From Actinomycetota bacterium (lineage in GTDB: Bacteria > Actinomycetota > Humimicrobiia > Humimicrobiales > Humimicrobiaceae), in NCBI GenBank assembly GCA_023475715.1, contig JAMCVO010000087.1, forward strand, positions 15,040-79,039: a stretch of DNA of 64,000 nt, written 5' to 3'. Below the pieces are notes generated by a model that ran no database searches, was not told the DNA's origin, and worked only from the letters and a program-made list of their open reading frames with translations. A program made the position numbers and the translations under genes. Below are positions 18,962 through 25,947 of the stretch, in pieces (the first letter of the stretch is position 1; the number at the start of each line of letters is the position of its first letter).

Positions 18962-19556
18962 AAATTATAAAAAGAAAAGAAATTTTGAAAGTACTTCTGA
19001 ACCCAAGAGTAAAAGCATTGACAAAAGCGGGACCGGACCAAAGACTAAGGTAAAAAACAAGGATATGCTGAAATTTGTCGTGCACAAACATTTTGCATCT
19101 CACCTTCACTTCGATTTACGCCTTGAACTAGATGGCGTACTTAAAAGCTGGGCCGTACCGAAGGGACCTTCGATCAATCCAAAGGATAAAAAGCTTGCTG
19201 TAATGGTTGAAGATCATCCTTTTGAATACAAGAATTTTGAAGGAACGATACCCGAAGGAAATTACGGAGCAGGAAAAGTCTATATCTGGGATTATGGGAC
19301 ATATCACGCTCTTGACACAAATGATAAGCAAGAGGGCTCACGGATATTGAGGGAAGGTCTGGAAAAAGGCCATATAGCTTTTATCTTAAATGGTCAAAAG
19401 CTCAAGGGCGAGTTTGCTTTAATAAGGCTAAAAAAAGCTTCACCAAAAGCCTGGCTGCTGATAAAAAAGAATGATGAATTTGCATCCGAAATTGACATCT
19501 CAAAAATAAAAGCACCCGGAGAACCCGCAGAAAAAGAAAATTCTAAAAAAAAATGA
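18951..19556 (+). CDS. Stand-alone LigD 3'-phosphoesterase (PE) protein
   Basis: A 201-residue protein equal to the PE domain of LigD, which trims 3'-phosphates and ribonucleotides at break ends. The catalytic set is visible: H47, H53, D55 and R57 in KHFASHLHFDLRLE, plus H89 in VEDHPFEY. The GTIPEGNYGAGKVYIWDYG block follows. The N-terminal 40 residues are a basic, probably disordered leader. It overlaps ku (11 bases) upstream and the ligase gene by four bases (ATGA). In many bacteria this domain is fused to the ligase and polymerase; here it is a separate chain. Confidence 0.93.
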   Translation: MSLENYKKKRNFESTSEPKSKSIDKSGTGPKTKVKNKDMLKFVVHKHFASHLHFDLRLELDGVLKSWAVPKGPSINPKDKKLAVMVEDHPFEYKNFEGTIPEGNYGAGKVYIWDYGTYHALDTNDKQEGSRILREGLEKGHIAFILNGQKLKGEFALIRLKKASPKAWLLIKKNDEFASEIDISKIKAPGEPAEKENSKKK

Positions 19557-20638
19557 TAAAAATCCTTGAAGAACAAGGCATAGATATTTCCTCACTGAAA
19601 AAAACCGGGGAAATTACTCATTTCAAACCAATGCTTGCAACCCTGATAGAAAAACCTTTTGACAGTAATGAATGGGTGTTTGAAATCAAATGGGATGGCT
19701 ACAGAGCTATTGCAGAAATTCAGAAAAATAATGTCACACTTTACTCCAGAAATGATTTAAATTTCAATTCACAATTTCCTGAAATTACAGAATCGCTAAA
19801 AAAAATGCATATAAGCACAGTGCTTGATGGTGAAATCGTCGTACTTGACAAACAAGGCAGGTCCCAGTTTCAGCTTCTGCAGCAATATCTCAAATATAAA
19901 GAAGGAATGCTTGTCTATTATGTATTTGATATTCTCTATCTGGAAGGATATGAACTGATAAAACTTCCTTTGATTACAAGGAAAAAATTATTAAAACAAA
20001 TTTTATTATCCAGTCATAGAGATATTAAAGGAAGCAATATGAGCAATAATATGGAAAGCAGTATAAAAAATATCAAATTCAGCGACCATATCGAGAAGGA
20101 AGGGATTGCTTTCTTTAATGAAGCAACTAAAAATGGACTTGAAGGTATCATGGCAAAAAAATCAGATAGTATTTATATTCCCGGCAGTAGAACAAATAAA
20201 TGGCTAAAGATAAAGACAAAGATGCAGCAGGAGGTTGTGATTGCAGGATATACCGAGCCAAGGGGATCAAGAAATAAAATTGATTCAATAATTACCGGAG
20301 TATATGATAAGGGTGAGCTTATATTTACCGGCCAGGCAGGCAGTGGATTTGATGAAAGAGAACTTGAAAACCTGTATAATATTTTTAAAAAGCTGGAGAC
20401 AGGTATTTGCCCCTTCAAGACAGTGCCGGATACCACAACAGCTGCACATTGGCTTAAACCTCAGCTTATTGCTGAAGTCAAATTCGCAGAATGGACAGAT
20501 AAAAATATAATGCGCCATCCGGTATTTTTAGGGCTCAGAACTGATAAAGATGCTTCTGACGTAAAAATAGAGAAACCTGTAAAATTAAAAATCTACAATG
20601 TTTCAAATTTAAACAAAAAGATAAAAACTAAAAAATAA
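19553..20638 (+). CDS. ligD: ATP-dependent DNA ligase (LigD ligase domain)
   Basis: A 361-residue ligase sealing breaks in NHEJ. Adenylation motif I is KWDG with the nucleophile at K46. Motif III (VYYVFDILYLEG), motif IV (LEGIMAKK) and the OB-fold with motif V (WLKIKTKMQQEVVIAGY) are intact. The C-terminal end is the usual motif VI area, VKFAEWTDKNIMRHPVFLGLR. The start codon is ATG overlapping the PE stop (ATGA). A poorly conserved insertion (about residues 145-180, rich in N and S) precedes motif IV. Confidence 0.94.
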   Translation: MIKILEEQGIDISSLKKTGEITHFKPMLATLIEKPFDSNEWVFEIKWDGYRAIAEIQKNNVTLYSRNDLNFNSQFPEITESLKKMHISTVLDGEIVVLDKQGRSQFQLLQQYLKYKEGMLVYYVFDILYLEGYELIKLPLITRKKLLKQILLSSHRDIKGSNMSNNMESSIKNIKFSDHIEKEGIAFFNEATKNGLEGIMAKKSDSIYIPGSRTNKWLKIKTKMQQEVVIAGYTEPRGSRNKIDSIITGVYDKGELIFTGQAGSGFDERELENLYNIFKKLETGICPFKTVPDTTTAAHWLKPQLIAEVKFAEWTDKNIMRHPVFLGLRTDKDASDVKIEKPVKLKIYNVSNLNKKIKTKK

Positions 20639-20639
20639 T

Positions 20640-21536
20640 ATGGTAAAGGAAAAAAATTCAGTCGTTCTCAGTAATCCCGATAAAATATTCTGGCCCGAAG
20701 AAAAATATACAAAAAAAGATCTTTTTGAATATTATAAAAATATCTCGGAGCATATACTCCCGTATATTTTAAATAAGCCTCATTCTTTGAACAGATGTCC
20801 CGACGGGATAGAAGGTGAATGTTTTTACCAGAAAGATATTGACTACAAACTGCCGCCCTGGCTTCATACCGTAAAGATTTTTGCAGAATCCAAAAATGAA
20901 AATATTGATTATTTTGTTTGCACCGGTACAGAATCACTGCTTTATATGGTAAATCTGGGATGCATAGATATTCATCCCTGGAATTCCAGGATAGACACTT
21001 TGAAACGTCCTGATTATGCAATTCTTGATCTGGATCCCCATGAAGTTGATTTTTCTGACGTCAGAATGATAGCCAGAGAAGCAAAAAAAGTTCTTGATGC
21101 TATGGATGTTGAAGGTTTTTGCAAGACTTCAGGATCAAAAGGACTTCACATATATATTCCACTCGGTGCCAAATATACTTATGAACAGGCGCTTGATTTT
21201 ACAAAGATAATAGCAAAAATAATTAATACCAGGCAACCTGATCTTACCAGTGTTGAACGCTCACCGGATAAAAGGCATGGAAGGATATACCTTGACTGTT
21301 ACCAGAACAGGATAGGACAAACTGTAGCTGCTCCTTACTGCATCCGTCCAAGGAAAGCTGCCCCTGTTTCAACTCCCCTTCAATGGAAAGAACTTGACAA
21401 AAACTTCCAGCCTGCTGATTTTAACATGAAAAATATCTTTCGCAGACTTGGCCGTACAGGAGACATCTGGAAAAAAGTTATGGGAACCGGGATAGACCTG
21501 GAAAAGTGCCTAGAAAAATTAAAAAGTCTTATCTAA
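20640..21536 (+). CDS. ligD: LigD polymerase/primase domain protein
   Basis: A 298-residue archaeo-eukaryotic-primase-type polymerase that fills gaps, often with ribonucleotides, during NHEJ. The catalytic aspartates are D130 and D132 in DLDPHE. The GSKGLHIYIPL loop, the SPDKRHGRIYLDCYQNR block with the third acid, and APYCIRPRKAAPVSTPL are conserved. The N-terminal SNPDKIFWPEEKYTKKDL start motif shows a full-length domain. It starts one base after the ligase gene. With ku and the PE gene this makes a complete, three-chain LigD pathway. Confidence 0.94.
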   Translation: MVKEKNSVVLSNPDKIFWPEEKYTKKDLFEYYKNISEHILPYILNKPHSLNRCPDGIEGECFYQKDIDYKLPPWLHTVKIFAESKNENIDYFVCTGTESLLYMVNLGCIDIHPWNSRIDTLKRPDYAILDLDPHEVDFSDVRMIAREAKKVLDAMDVEGFCKTSGSKGLHIYIPLGAKYTYEQALDFTKIIAKIINTRQPDLTSVERSPDKRHGRIYLDCYQNRIGQTVAAPYCIRPRKAAPVSTPLQWKELDKNFQPADFNMKNIFRRLGRTGDIWKKVMGTGIDLEKCLEKLKSLI

Positions 21537-21593
21537 AATCTTATTGTTTGTCCTTTTTCAATTTTAAACAAAATACTCCTTCCAGAGCAAGAT

Positions 21594-21902
21594 TCAACTC
21601 AATTTTTTACCGTAATAAAAATACTCAATGCTTTTTTTTAATATATGTTTGAAATAAGACCTTTTGGTTCCATAAATTATTTTAAATCCACGAATTATGC
21701 AGTCACTTGCCGTTACTGATGTTGCAAAAACTTTTATGCAACTATTTGTATTAATTGAATAGATATTATTAAAATTTATATGAGATAAACGTCTTAAAGT
21801 GGCTTCACCCGATAGTGAAATTTCGAAACAATTTTTAACGGAAACAGCAATTTTAAAAAATTTTATGTCTATAGATTCTTTAATATTTTTACTTGTTTTT
21901 CT
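21594..21902 (-). other. Long open frame without start codon, possible gene remnant
   Basis: The 350 bases between the NHEJ operon and the AAC(3) gene have no canonical gene. On the minus strand one frame is open for 103 codons, from inside the AAC(3) 3' end to a TGA at 21594, with no ATG, GTG or usable TTG. The translation looks protein-like, with KNCFEISLSGEATLRRLSH near its start. A stretch matching the DNA of that motif recurs at 23405-23430 and 25850-25875. I suspect a decayed coding remnant; no function can be given. Confidence 0.25.
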
Positions 21903-22704
21903 CTAGCCAGCCGACAGCAAAATCCACAAGGTCCCTCTGCTTAAAGAATTGTGATTTTGCATTTCCGATATTACCAATATTGATATAGTTGTGTTTGGCT
22001 TTAACAAAGTCTCTACCAAGTTTTACAAAATCTCTGGTAAAATCCTTATAATCCTTAAACTCCACCCATTTTCTCTTTTTATCATAAAAGAGTGGAGCGC
22101 CAGTTGAAATTATTTCCTTCCCGGAATAATCTGCTAATGCTTCTGCAAGATGGATTGAAGTATTGCTTAAATGATCTACTCCAAGCAGCAGCACATATCC
22201 ATCAATATCATAAATCTTTTTTAAAGGAGAACACTCTCCACATCCAAAATTCAAATTATGCTCAGATATAATAAATTTGGCATTTTTGCCTTTGGCGGTA
22301 AATGATACTTGTGGATGATTACTTCTTAAGACACCTTTTTGCTTCCTGAAAACTTCAGGAATTACTCCGATTCCCTTGGTTGGTGTAAGTTCGCAATCAT
22401 AAGGGGGCATTGCCTCTTTTATTATTTTCCACCAGGATTTGTGCACAGGAGGATTTTCCCATATGCTCGGGTCAGAAAGATCCCCGGAGTGGGCCGGCAT
22501 AACAAGAGTACCTTCCGGTCCTAATACATTCTCCAATGCTAAAATAACTGCAACTGCACCTCCACAAACCCAGCCTATTGAACTAAGTGAGGAATGCAAT
22601 AATATGGTCATACCATCACGCAAGCCGATATTAGAAAAATCTTTTTCCAAAGTCTTGATCGTTATTGGAGTTTTTGTTTTGCTAATTATTTTATTTAAAT
22701 CCAT
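21889..22704 (-). CDS. AAC(3)-family aminoglycoside N-acetyltransferase-like protein
   Basis: A 271-residue protein of the AAC(3)/YokD acetyltransferase family, which transfers acetyl from acetyl-CoA to an amine such as the 3-amino group of aminoglycosides. Family blocks are LLHSSLSSIGWVCGG, GTLVMPAHSGDLSDP, the RSNHPQVSF motif with its conserved histidine, and LLLGVDHLSNTSIHLAE. The true substrate is unknown; many chromosomal members do not give resistance. I chose the ATG at 22704 over the upstream GTG at 22749. The longer form would be read through a good promoter, and the family block starts soon after MDLNKII. Confidence 0.85.
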   Translation of the reverse strand: MDLNKIISKTKTPITIKTLEKDFSNIGLRDGMTILLHSSLSSIGWVCGGAVAVILALENVLGPEGTLVMPAHSGDLSDPSIWENPPVHKSWWKIIKEAMPPYDCELTPTKGIGVIPEVFRKQKGVLRSNHPQVSFTAKGKNAKFIISEHNLNFGCGECSPLKKIYDIDGYVLLLGVDHLSNTSIHLAEALADYSGKEIISTGAPLFYDKKRKWVEFKDYKDFTRDFVKLGRDFVKAKHNYINIGNIGNAKSQFFKQRDLVDFAVGWLEKNK

Positions 22705-22714
22705 AGTTAAAAAT

Positions 22715-22743
22715 ATAGTATTAGAATCCCTATTAACAATCAA
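22715..22743 (-). promoter_or_regulatory. Promoter of the AAC(3)-like gene, possibly near-leaderless
   Basis: TTGATT (22738-22743) and TACTAT (22715-22720) are separated by 17 bases on the minus strand. The -10 ends only ten bases before the ATG at 22704, and no Shine-Dalgarno lies between. A transcript started about seven bases beyond the -10 would have almost no leader. Confidence 0.4.
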
Positions 22744-22794
22744 TAGCACTTTTTTCAGAAGTTATTGCAGCATTTAAAATTATTTAGCTTTTAA

Positions 22795-22847
22795 GTCTGG
22801 CTGGCTGTAGCGAACGATGTTAGAACTGCTATTGCAAGCTTAGAAGA
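22795..22847 (+). repeat. Dispersed accessory repeat, copy A
   Basis: Shares the core GCGAACGA-GTTAGAAC and ATTGCAAGCT with copies at 23866, 24596 and 25703. Read in one frame it encodes WLAVANDVRTAIASLED, close to the peptides of the other copies. Its right edge is joined directly to a truncated Fic gene. Confidence 0.7.
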
Positions 22848-23324
22848 CTGCTGACTACATTTTATCTTTGTAAGTTAGGAATTCTTGAAAGACCGGTATT
22901 ATACCTTTCAGATTATTTTTTAAAGAATCGCAAGCAGTATTATAACAACTTAGCAGGATATCACAGTGAAAAATGTGATATAGATTCCTGGCTGAATTTT
23001 TTTCTTGATGGGGTGGCTGTTATAGCAGAAGAGGCTATTGATATATCAAAGAAAATAAATTCTTTAAGGGTAAGTGATCTATTAAAAATTCAAACACTTG
23101 GCAAGAGAGCAAAGAAAGCAATTCTTGTTCTTGAAAAATTATATAATTTACCAATTGTCACTGTAAAAAAAATAGAGGAATGGACCGGACTTTCACGCCC
23201 CCAGGCAAACGAGCTTACAAAAAAAATGGCTGAACTGAAAATATTAAAACAGATTGATAAAAAAATAGAGTATGGACGTCAATTCTGGTATAAAAATTAT
23301 ATAGATCTATTCATAGGTAAATAA
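22842..23324 (+). pseudogene. Fic-family protein, C-terminal fragment
   Basis: The frame is open from 22824 and shows Fic homology from RRLLTTFYLCKLGILERP, which corresponds to the segment right after the HxFxDGNGR active-site motif. It continues with the Fic C-terminal helices (WLNFFLDGVAVIAEEA) and a winged-helix tail (TVKKIEEWTGLSRPQANEL). The catalytic half with histidine and the flap region is absent: upstream lies repeat copy A instead. Fic proteins AMPylate targets; this fragment cannot. An ATG at 23013 could express only the DNA-binding tail. Confidence 0.8.
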
Positions 23325-23340
23325 ACAAGCAGATTGCCGT

Positions 23341-23435
23341 TATTTGGTGGAGTTCCGGAGTTCCTTTGGTGGAGTTCCATACATACCGAAATGGCTAGCC
23401 AAGTAGTTAAATTTCGAAACAATTTTTAAAGCAAT
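23341..23435 (+). repeat. Composite repeat, copy E
   Basis: Three GGAGTTCC words (23350-23378) lead into CATACATACCGAAATGGCTAGCC, the left part of copies C and D. This then switches to AAATTTCGAAACAATTTTTAA, a second short repeat also seen near 21818 and 25850. In the common frame the peptide PYIPKWLAK ends at a TAG. Confidence 0.6.
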
Positions 23436-23502
23436 TAAACAATATAAGAGATTTATTTTGTAAAACTAAATAATTTAAACTATGCAGGATTTAATTATAA
23501 CT

Positions 23503-23799
23503 TTATTGATCTTTATTAATTTTCCTCATTTCCCAGACAGTACCCTTTTTCGAAGGACAGTGTATCCTATAAATATTTCTATCATCTTTTTCCCATGAGG
23601 GAAACCCCAAGGCAACTCTCCATGTATATAGATCCATAACATGCAAAAGAGCATTACATACATTTTCGGGTTTTGTATAAGGATTTTTATAGAAGAATTT
23701 ATCGTTTAGTGCATGGGGGCAATTTCCATCTTTTTGAACCATTTTAATTTCGATGGAACCTAACTTTTCCCACTCTTTTTTATATTGGTTATCATCCAT
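23503..23799 (-). CDS. TIGR04076-like small conserved protein
   Basis: A 98-residue soluble protein. The order of a GNCPHALNDKFFY motif, a CNALLHVMDLYTWRVALGF helix with a preceding EWEKLGS leader, and a C-terminal HCPSKKGTVWEMRKI strand resembles the TIGR04076 family. Its members carry conserved cysteines and have no known function, although some occur next to redox or selenoprotein genes. It is single in its orientation here and lies between repeat copies E and B, so it belongs to the accessory array. The family assignment is by motif memory. Confidence 0.6.
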   Translation of the reverse strand: MDDNQYKKEWEKLGSIEIKMVQKDGNCPHALNDKFFYKNPYTKPENVCNALLHVMDLYTWRVALGFPSWEKDDRNIYRIHCPSKKGTVWEMRKINKDQ

Positions 23800-23865
23800 T
23801 CTAACTTCTAATTATTATTATATTTAATTTTTTTTCAATAGTTTTTCAAAACACAATAAATATTC

Positions 23866-23940
23866 AGTGGCTGCCCAGAGTGAACGAAGTTAGAACCAGG
23901 ATTATGGATACGAAAGATGACTTATTCATACCTGTCCTGG
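23866..23940 (+). repeat. Dispersed accessory repeat, copy B
   Basis: Core GAACGAAGTTAGAACCAGGATT is identical to copy C; the flanks are diverged. In the shared frame it encodes WLPRVNEVRTRI and ends at a TAA after FIPVLA. It immediately precedes the toxin-antitoxin pair. Confidence 0.7.
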
Positions 23941-23988
23941 CATAACATGTAAGTTGACAAAAAGCACACATTGCACTATATTTCATAC

Positions 23989-24273
23989 ATGAAATATTAT
24001 TCTTGGAATAATGATAAAAATGAAAAGCTTAAAAAGGAAAGAGGCATATCTTTTGAAGATGTTATTTATTATATAGAAAACGAAAAGTTATGCGCCATAT
24101 TAAAAAATAAAAATCAGGCTGAATATCCTGGTCAAAAAATATATGTGGTGGAAATAAATAATTATATATATCTGGTGCCCTTTGTTGAAACTGAAAGAGA
24201 AATATTCTTAAAAACAATTATTCCAAGCAGAAAGGCTACAAAAAAATATCTGGAGGCAAATAATGAAATATAA
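23989..24273 (+). CDS. BrnT-like toxin of a type II toxin-antitoxin pair
   Basis: A 94-residue protein resembling BrnT ribonuclease toxins: an N-terminal SWNNDKNEKLKKERGISFEDV segment, two central beta strands (KIYVVEINNYIYLVPFV) and the C-terminal IIPSRKATKKYL motif. BrnT toxins have an RelE/barnase-like fold and cleave RNA. A TTG seven codons upstream (23971) is also in frame, but the ATG at 23989 starts the conserved segment. It overlaps the antitoxin gene by 11 bases, the usual toxin-first BrnT order. Activity is inference. Confidence 0.75.
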   Translation: MKYYSWNNDKNEKLKKERGISFEDVIYYIENEKLCAILKNKNQAEYPGQKIYVVEINNYIYLVPFVETEREIFLKTIIPSRKATKKYLEANNEI

Positions 24274-24556
24274 ATTGGATAGTGAAGAAAAAGAAATATT
24301 AAACGACTATGAAAATGATGAGTATGTTGAAATATCTGATATGGAAAAAGAAATAGAAAAACATACAGCATATGCCAAGGCAACATTTCTTAAAAATAAA
24401 AGAATAAATATTCGCATATCTCAAAGAGATCTTGAATATATTCAAAGAAGAGCTTTAGAAGAAGGCATTCCATATCAGACATTAATAGCAAGTCTTATTC
24501 ACAGATATATATCAGGAAAACTCGTTGAAAAAGACAAGGTATTAATAAACCAATAA
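24263..24556 (+). CDS. CopG/BrnA-like antitoxin
   Basis: A 97-residue protein whose C-terminal half is a ribbon-helix-helix-type DNA-binding segment (RINIRISQRDLEYIQRRALE, then PYQTLIASLIHRYI). The acidic N-terminal half (about residues 1-35) would wrap the toxin. It overlaps the toxin gene by 11 bases. Proteins of this kind repress their own promoter together with the toxin. No clear operator is visible upstream; repeat copy B occupies much of that DNA. Confidence 0.78.
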   Translation: MKYKLDSEEKEILNDYENDEYVEISDMEKEIEKHTAYAKATFLKNKRINIRISQRDLEYIQRRALEEGIPYQTLIASLIHRYISGKLVEKDKVLINQ

Positions 24557-24595
24557 ACTCTGGTTTATATAACTAAAGAATAATCAGATTTGTGA

Positions 24596-24677
24596 GACAT
24601 ACATACCGAAATGGCTGGCCATAGCGAACGAAGTTAGAACCAGGATTGCAAGCTCAGAAAAGATTATTTTTATGCCA
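24596..24677 (+). repeat. Dispersed accessory repeat, copy C
   Basis: Nearly identical to copy D over about 80 bases. The coding-like frame reads TYIPKWLAIANEVRTRIAS and continues SEKIIFMP. It follows the antitoxin stop by 40 bases and precedes the nucleotidyltransferase pair, so the toxin-antitoxin genes lie between directly oriented copies B and C. Confidence 0.8.
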
Positions 24678-24740
24678 GTAATAATTCTCTAAAGTTTATC
24701 ACAACACTCTCAAAATACTTAAATGACAATATAAAAGCTC

Positions 24741-25271
24741 TTAATTTATTTTTTTAATAAAGACATTATATTTTTCCAACTCACCTTGATTTTTGGCCCA
24801 TTTTTTTATTTCGGATAGATAAATTTTGTTTCTTTTTGCTACCATAACTGCCTGGTCCAAAGATTGCAGGTCGTTCCAGAAAAAGTAGGCAGCCAGCCTG
24901 TCTTTAACACAATCTGTTGGGGTTAACAAGCATATTGTACCAAAACGTGTCTTTAAATAATTAAACTCAGATAATGGTTCATCTCCAATTGATACAGGAG
25001 GTGCTGGAAAATCAATTAAGAATTTACACTTAGGGTTTTCAAATAAACGGCTTCCTGTATTTTTAAATCCCAACTGTTCAAGTATCGGAATTATTTTTTT
25101 AATAGGACTATCAGTAATAAGATCAATATCATATGAAGTGTACTTATTATTTGAATAAAGTGATACGCAAGCTCCACCAACAAGAACAACTTCAATACCA
25201 TTTTTTTGCAAATGGTCTGATATTATTGCTGCCAGTTTTTTTATCCCTATTTTTTGCCAATCGGCAATCAT
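24741..25271 (-). CDS. Nucleotidyltransferase-fold protein (AbiEii/MNT-like)
   Basis: A 176-residue protein with a minimal nucleotidyltransferase core. The GG of LVGGACVSLYS (about 34-36) is followed 14 residues on by the metal-binding DID of YTSYDIDLIT, and a third acid may be in CKFLIDFP. The helical tail has DCVKDRLAAYFFW. Related enzymes are toxins that modify tRNA or nucleotides, or are antitoxins. The start overlaps the upstream winged-helix gene by four bases (ATGA). The paired organisation suggests a toxin-antitoxin or defence module; that is inference. Confidence 0.7.
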   Translation of the reverse strand: MIADWQKIGIKKLAAIISDHLQKNGIEVVLVGGACVSLYSNNKYTSYDIDLITDSPIKKIIPILEQLGFKNTGSRLFENPKCKFLIDFPAPPVSIGDEPLSEFNYLKTRFGTICLLTPTDCVKDRLAAYFFWNDLQSLDQAVMVAKRNKIYLSEIKKWAKNQGELEKYNVFIKKIN

Positions 25272-25597
25272 AATGGTTTACCTGTCCTTCTTGGTCTTGT
25301 CCTATTTCTGTAATACTTCTGAATTTCTTTTTCAGGCAGATATTCCATTGCTCTTTGAATTAATGCTTTTAATTCTTTTAAAAAGGCGTATCTTAGATTA
25401 AACTGATAAAGTCTTGTTCTGCCAACTATTAAACTAACTACAACCCCTCCATCCTCAAGACGCTTAAGCTGCTGTTGGATTCCATTTACAGGTATGCCAA
25501 ACAGTTTTGCAAGTCCTGCAGGATATGCCTGTCCATAAACCTCAAGGGCAAATAAAATTTTTTCAACAGTGACATTACCAAATACAGGCTCCAGCAT
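25268..25597 (-). CDS. Winged-helix regulator paired with the nucleotidyltransferase
   Basis: A 109-residue ArsR-like winged-helix protein. The recognition region is LAKLFGIPVNGIQQQLKRLEDGG, followed by a wing (VVSLIVGRTRLYQF) and a basic tail RNRTRPRRTGKPL. It probably represses its own operon: a perfect 8-bp dyad sits in its promoter spacer (25632-25648). An AAAGGAG Shine-Dalgarno precedes the ATG. It is transcribed first, with the nucleotidyltransferase overlapping by four bases, as in many antitoxin-toxin pairs. Confidence 0.75.
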   Translation of the reverse strand: MLEPVFGNVTVEKILFALEVYGQAYPAGLAKLFGIPVNGIQQQLKRLEDGGVVVSLIVGRTRLYQFNLRYAFLKELKALIQRAMEYLPEKEIQKYYRNRTRPRRTGKPL

Positions 25598-25627
25598 ATT
25601 TTAACTCCTTTACCATATTTTATGTTT

Positions 25628-25655
25628 ATATTACCATAATTTATGGTATATTCAA
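25628..25655 (-). promoter_or_regulatory. Promoter with operator dyad of the HTH/nucleotidyltransferase pair
   Basis: Minus-strand TTGAAT (25650-25655) and TAATAT (25628-25633) are 16 bases apart. The palindrome TACCATAA-N-TTATGGTA (25632-25648) fills the spacer, and another half-site TACCATA occurs at 25611-25617 beside the Shine-Dalgarno. This is a clear autoregulation layout. Confidence 0.65.
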
Positions 25656-25702
25656 ATGTAATTTATTAAATACTTTTAACTTTGTGAAAAGTACCTGTAA
25701 GT

Positions 25703-25785
25703 GACATACATACCGAAATGGCTGGCCATAGCAAACGAAGTTAGAACCAGAATTGCAAGCTCAGACAAGGTTATTTTTATACCTG
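25703..25785 (+). repeat. Dispersed accessory repeat, copy D
   Basis: Matches copy C from GACATACATACCG through TTATTTTTAT with few changes. In frame it reads TYIPKWLAIANEVRTRIAS and then SDKVIFIPELSF before a TAA. The remaining DNA to 25938 holds a weak copy of the AAATTT-GAA-C-TTTTTAAAG element (25848-25875) and nothing else that I can support. Confidence 0.8.
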
Positions 25786-25929
25786 AATTGAGTTTTTAAG
25801 ATAATTTATTTACCCTACCATGCTACTCACTATTTATTATATGCCTGTGACGGTGAAATTTTGAACCTTTTTTTAAAGAACTTATTAACCTAAAAATTAT
25901 ATTTTAAATATCTTAAGAATAGGATCTGG

Positions 25930-25947
25930 CTGGTTTTTTTAAACCAG
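25930..25947 (-). terminator. Hairpin over the kdpE stop codon
   Basis: CTGGTTT (25930-25936) and AAACCAG (25941-25947) form a 7-bp stem with a 4-base loop spanning the kdpE stop. No strong T run follows on the minus strand, so intrinsic termination is only a possibility. Confidence 0.25.

Noticed and set aside
22795..25785. Accessory repeats A-E considered as integron attC sites
   Set aside because: GTTAGAA does not fit the GTTRRRY core and no paired inverted core or integrase is seen; the repeats are coding-like instead.
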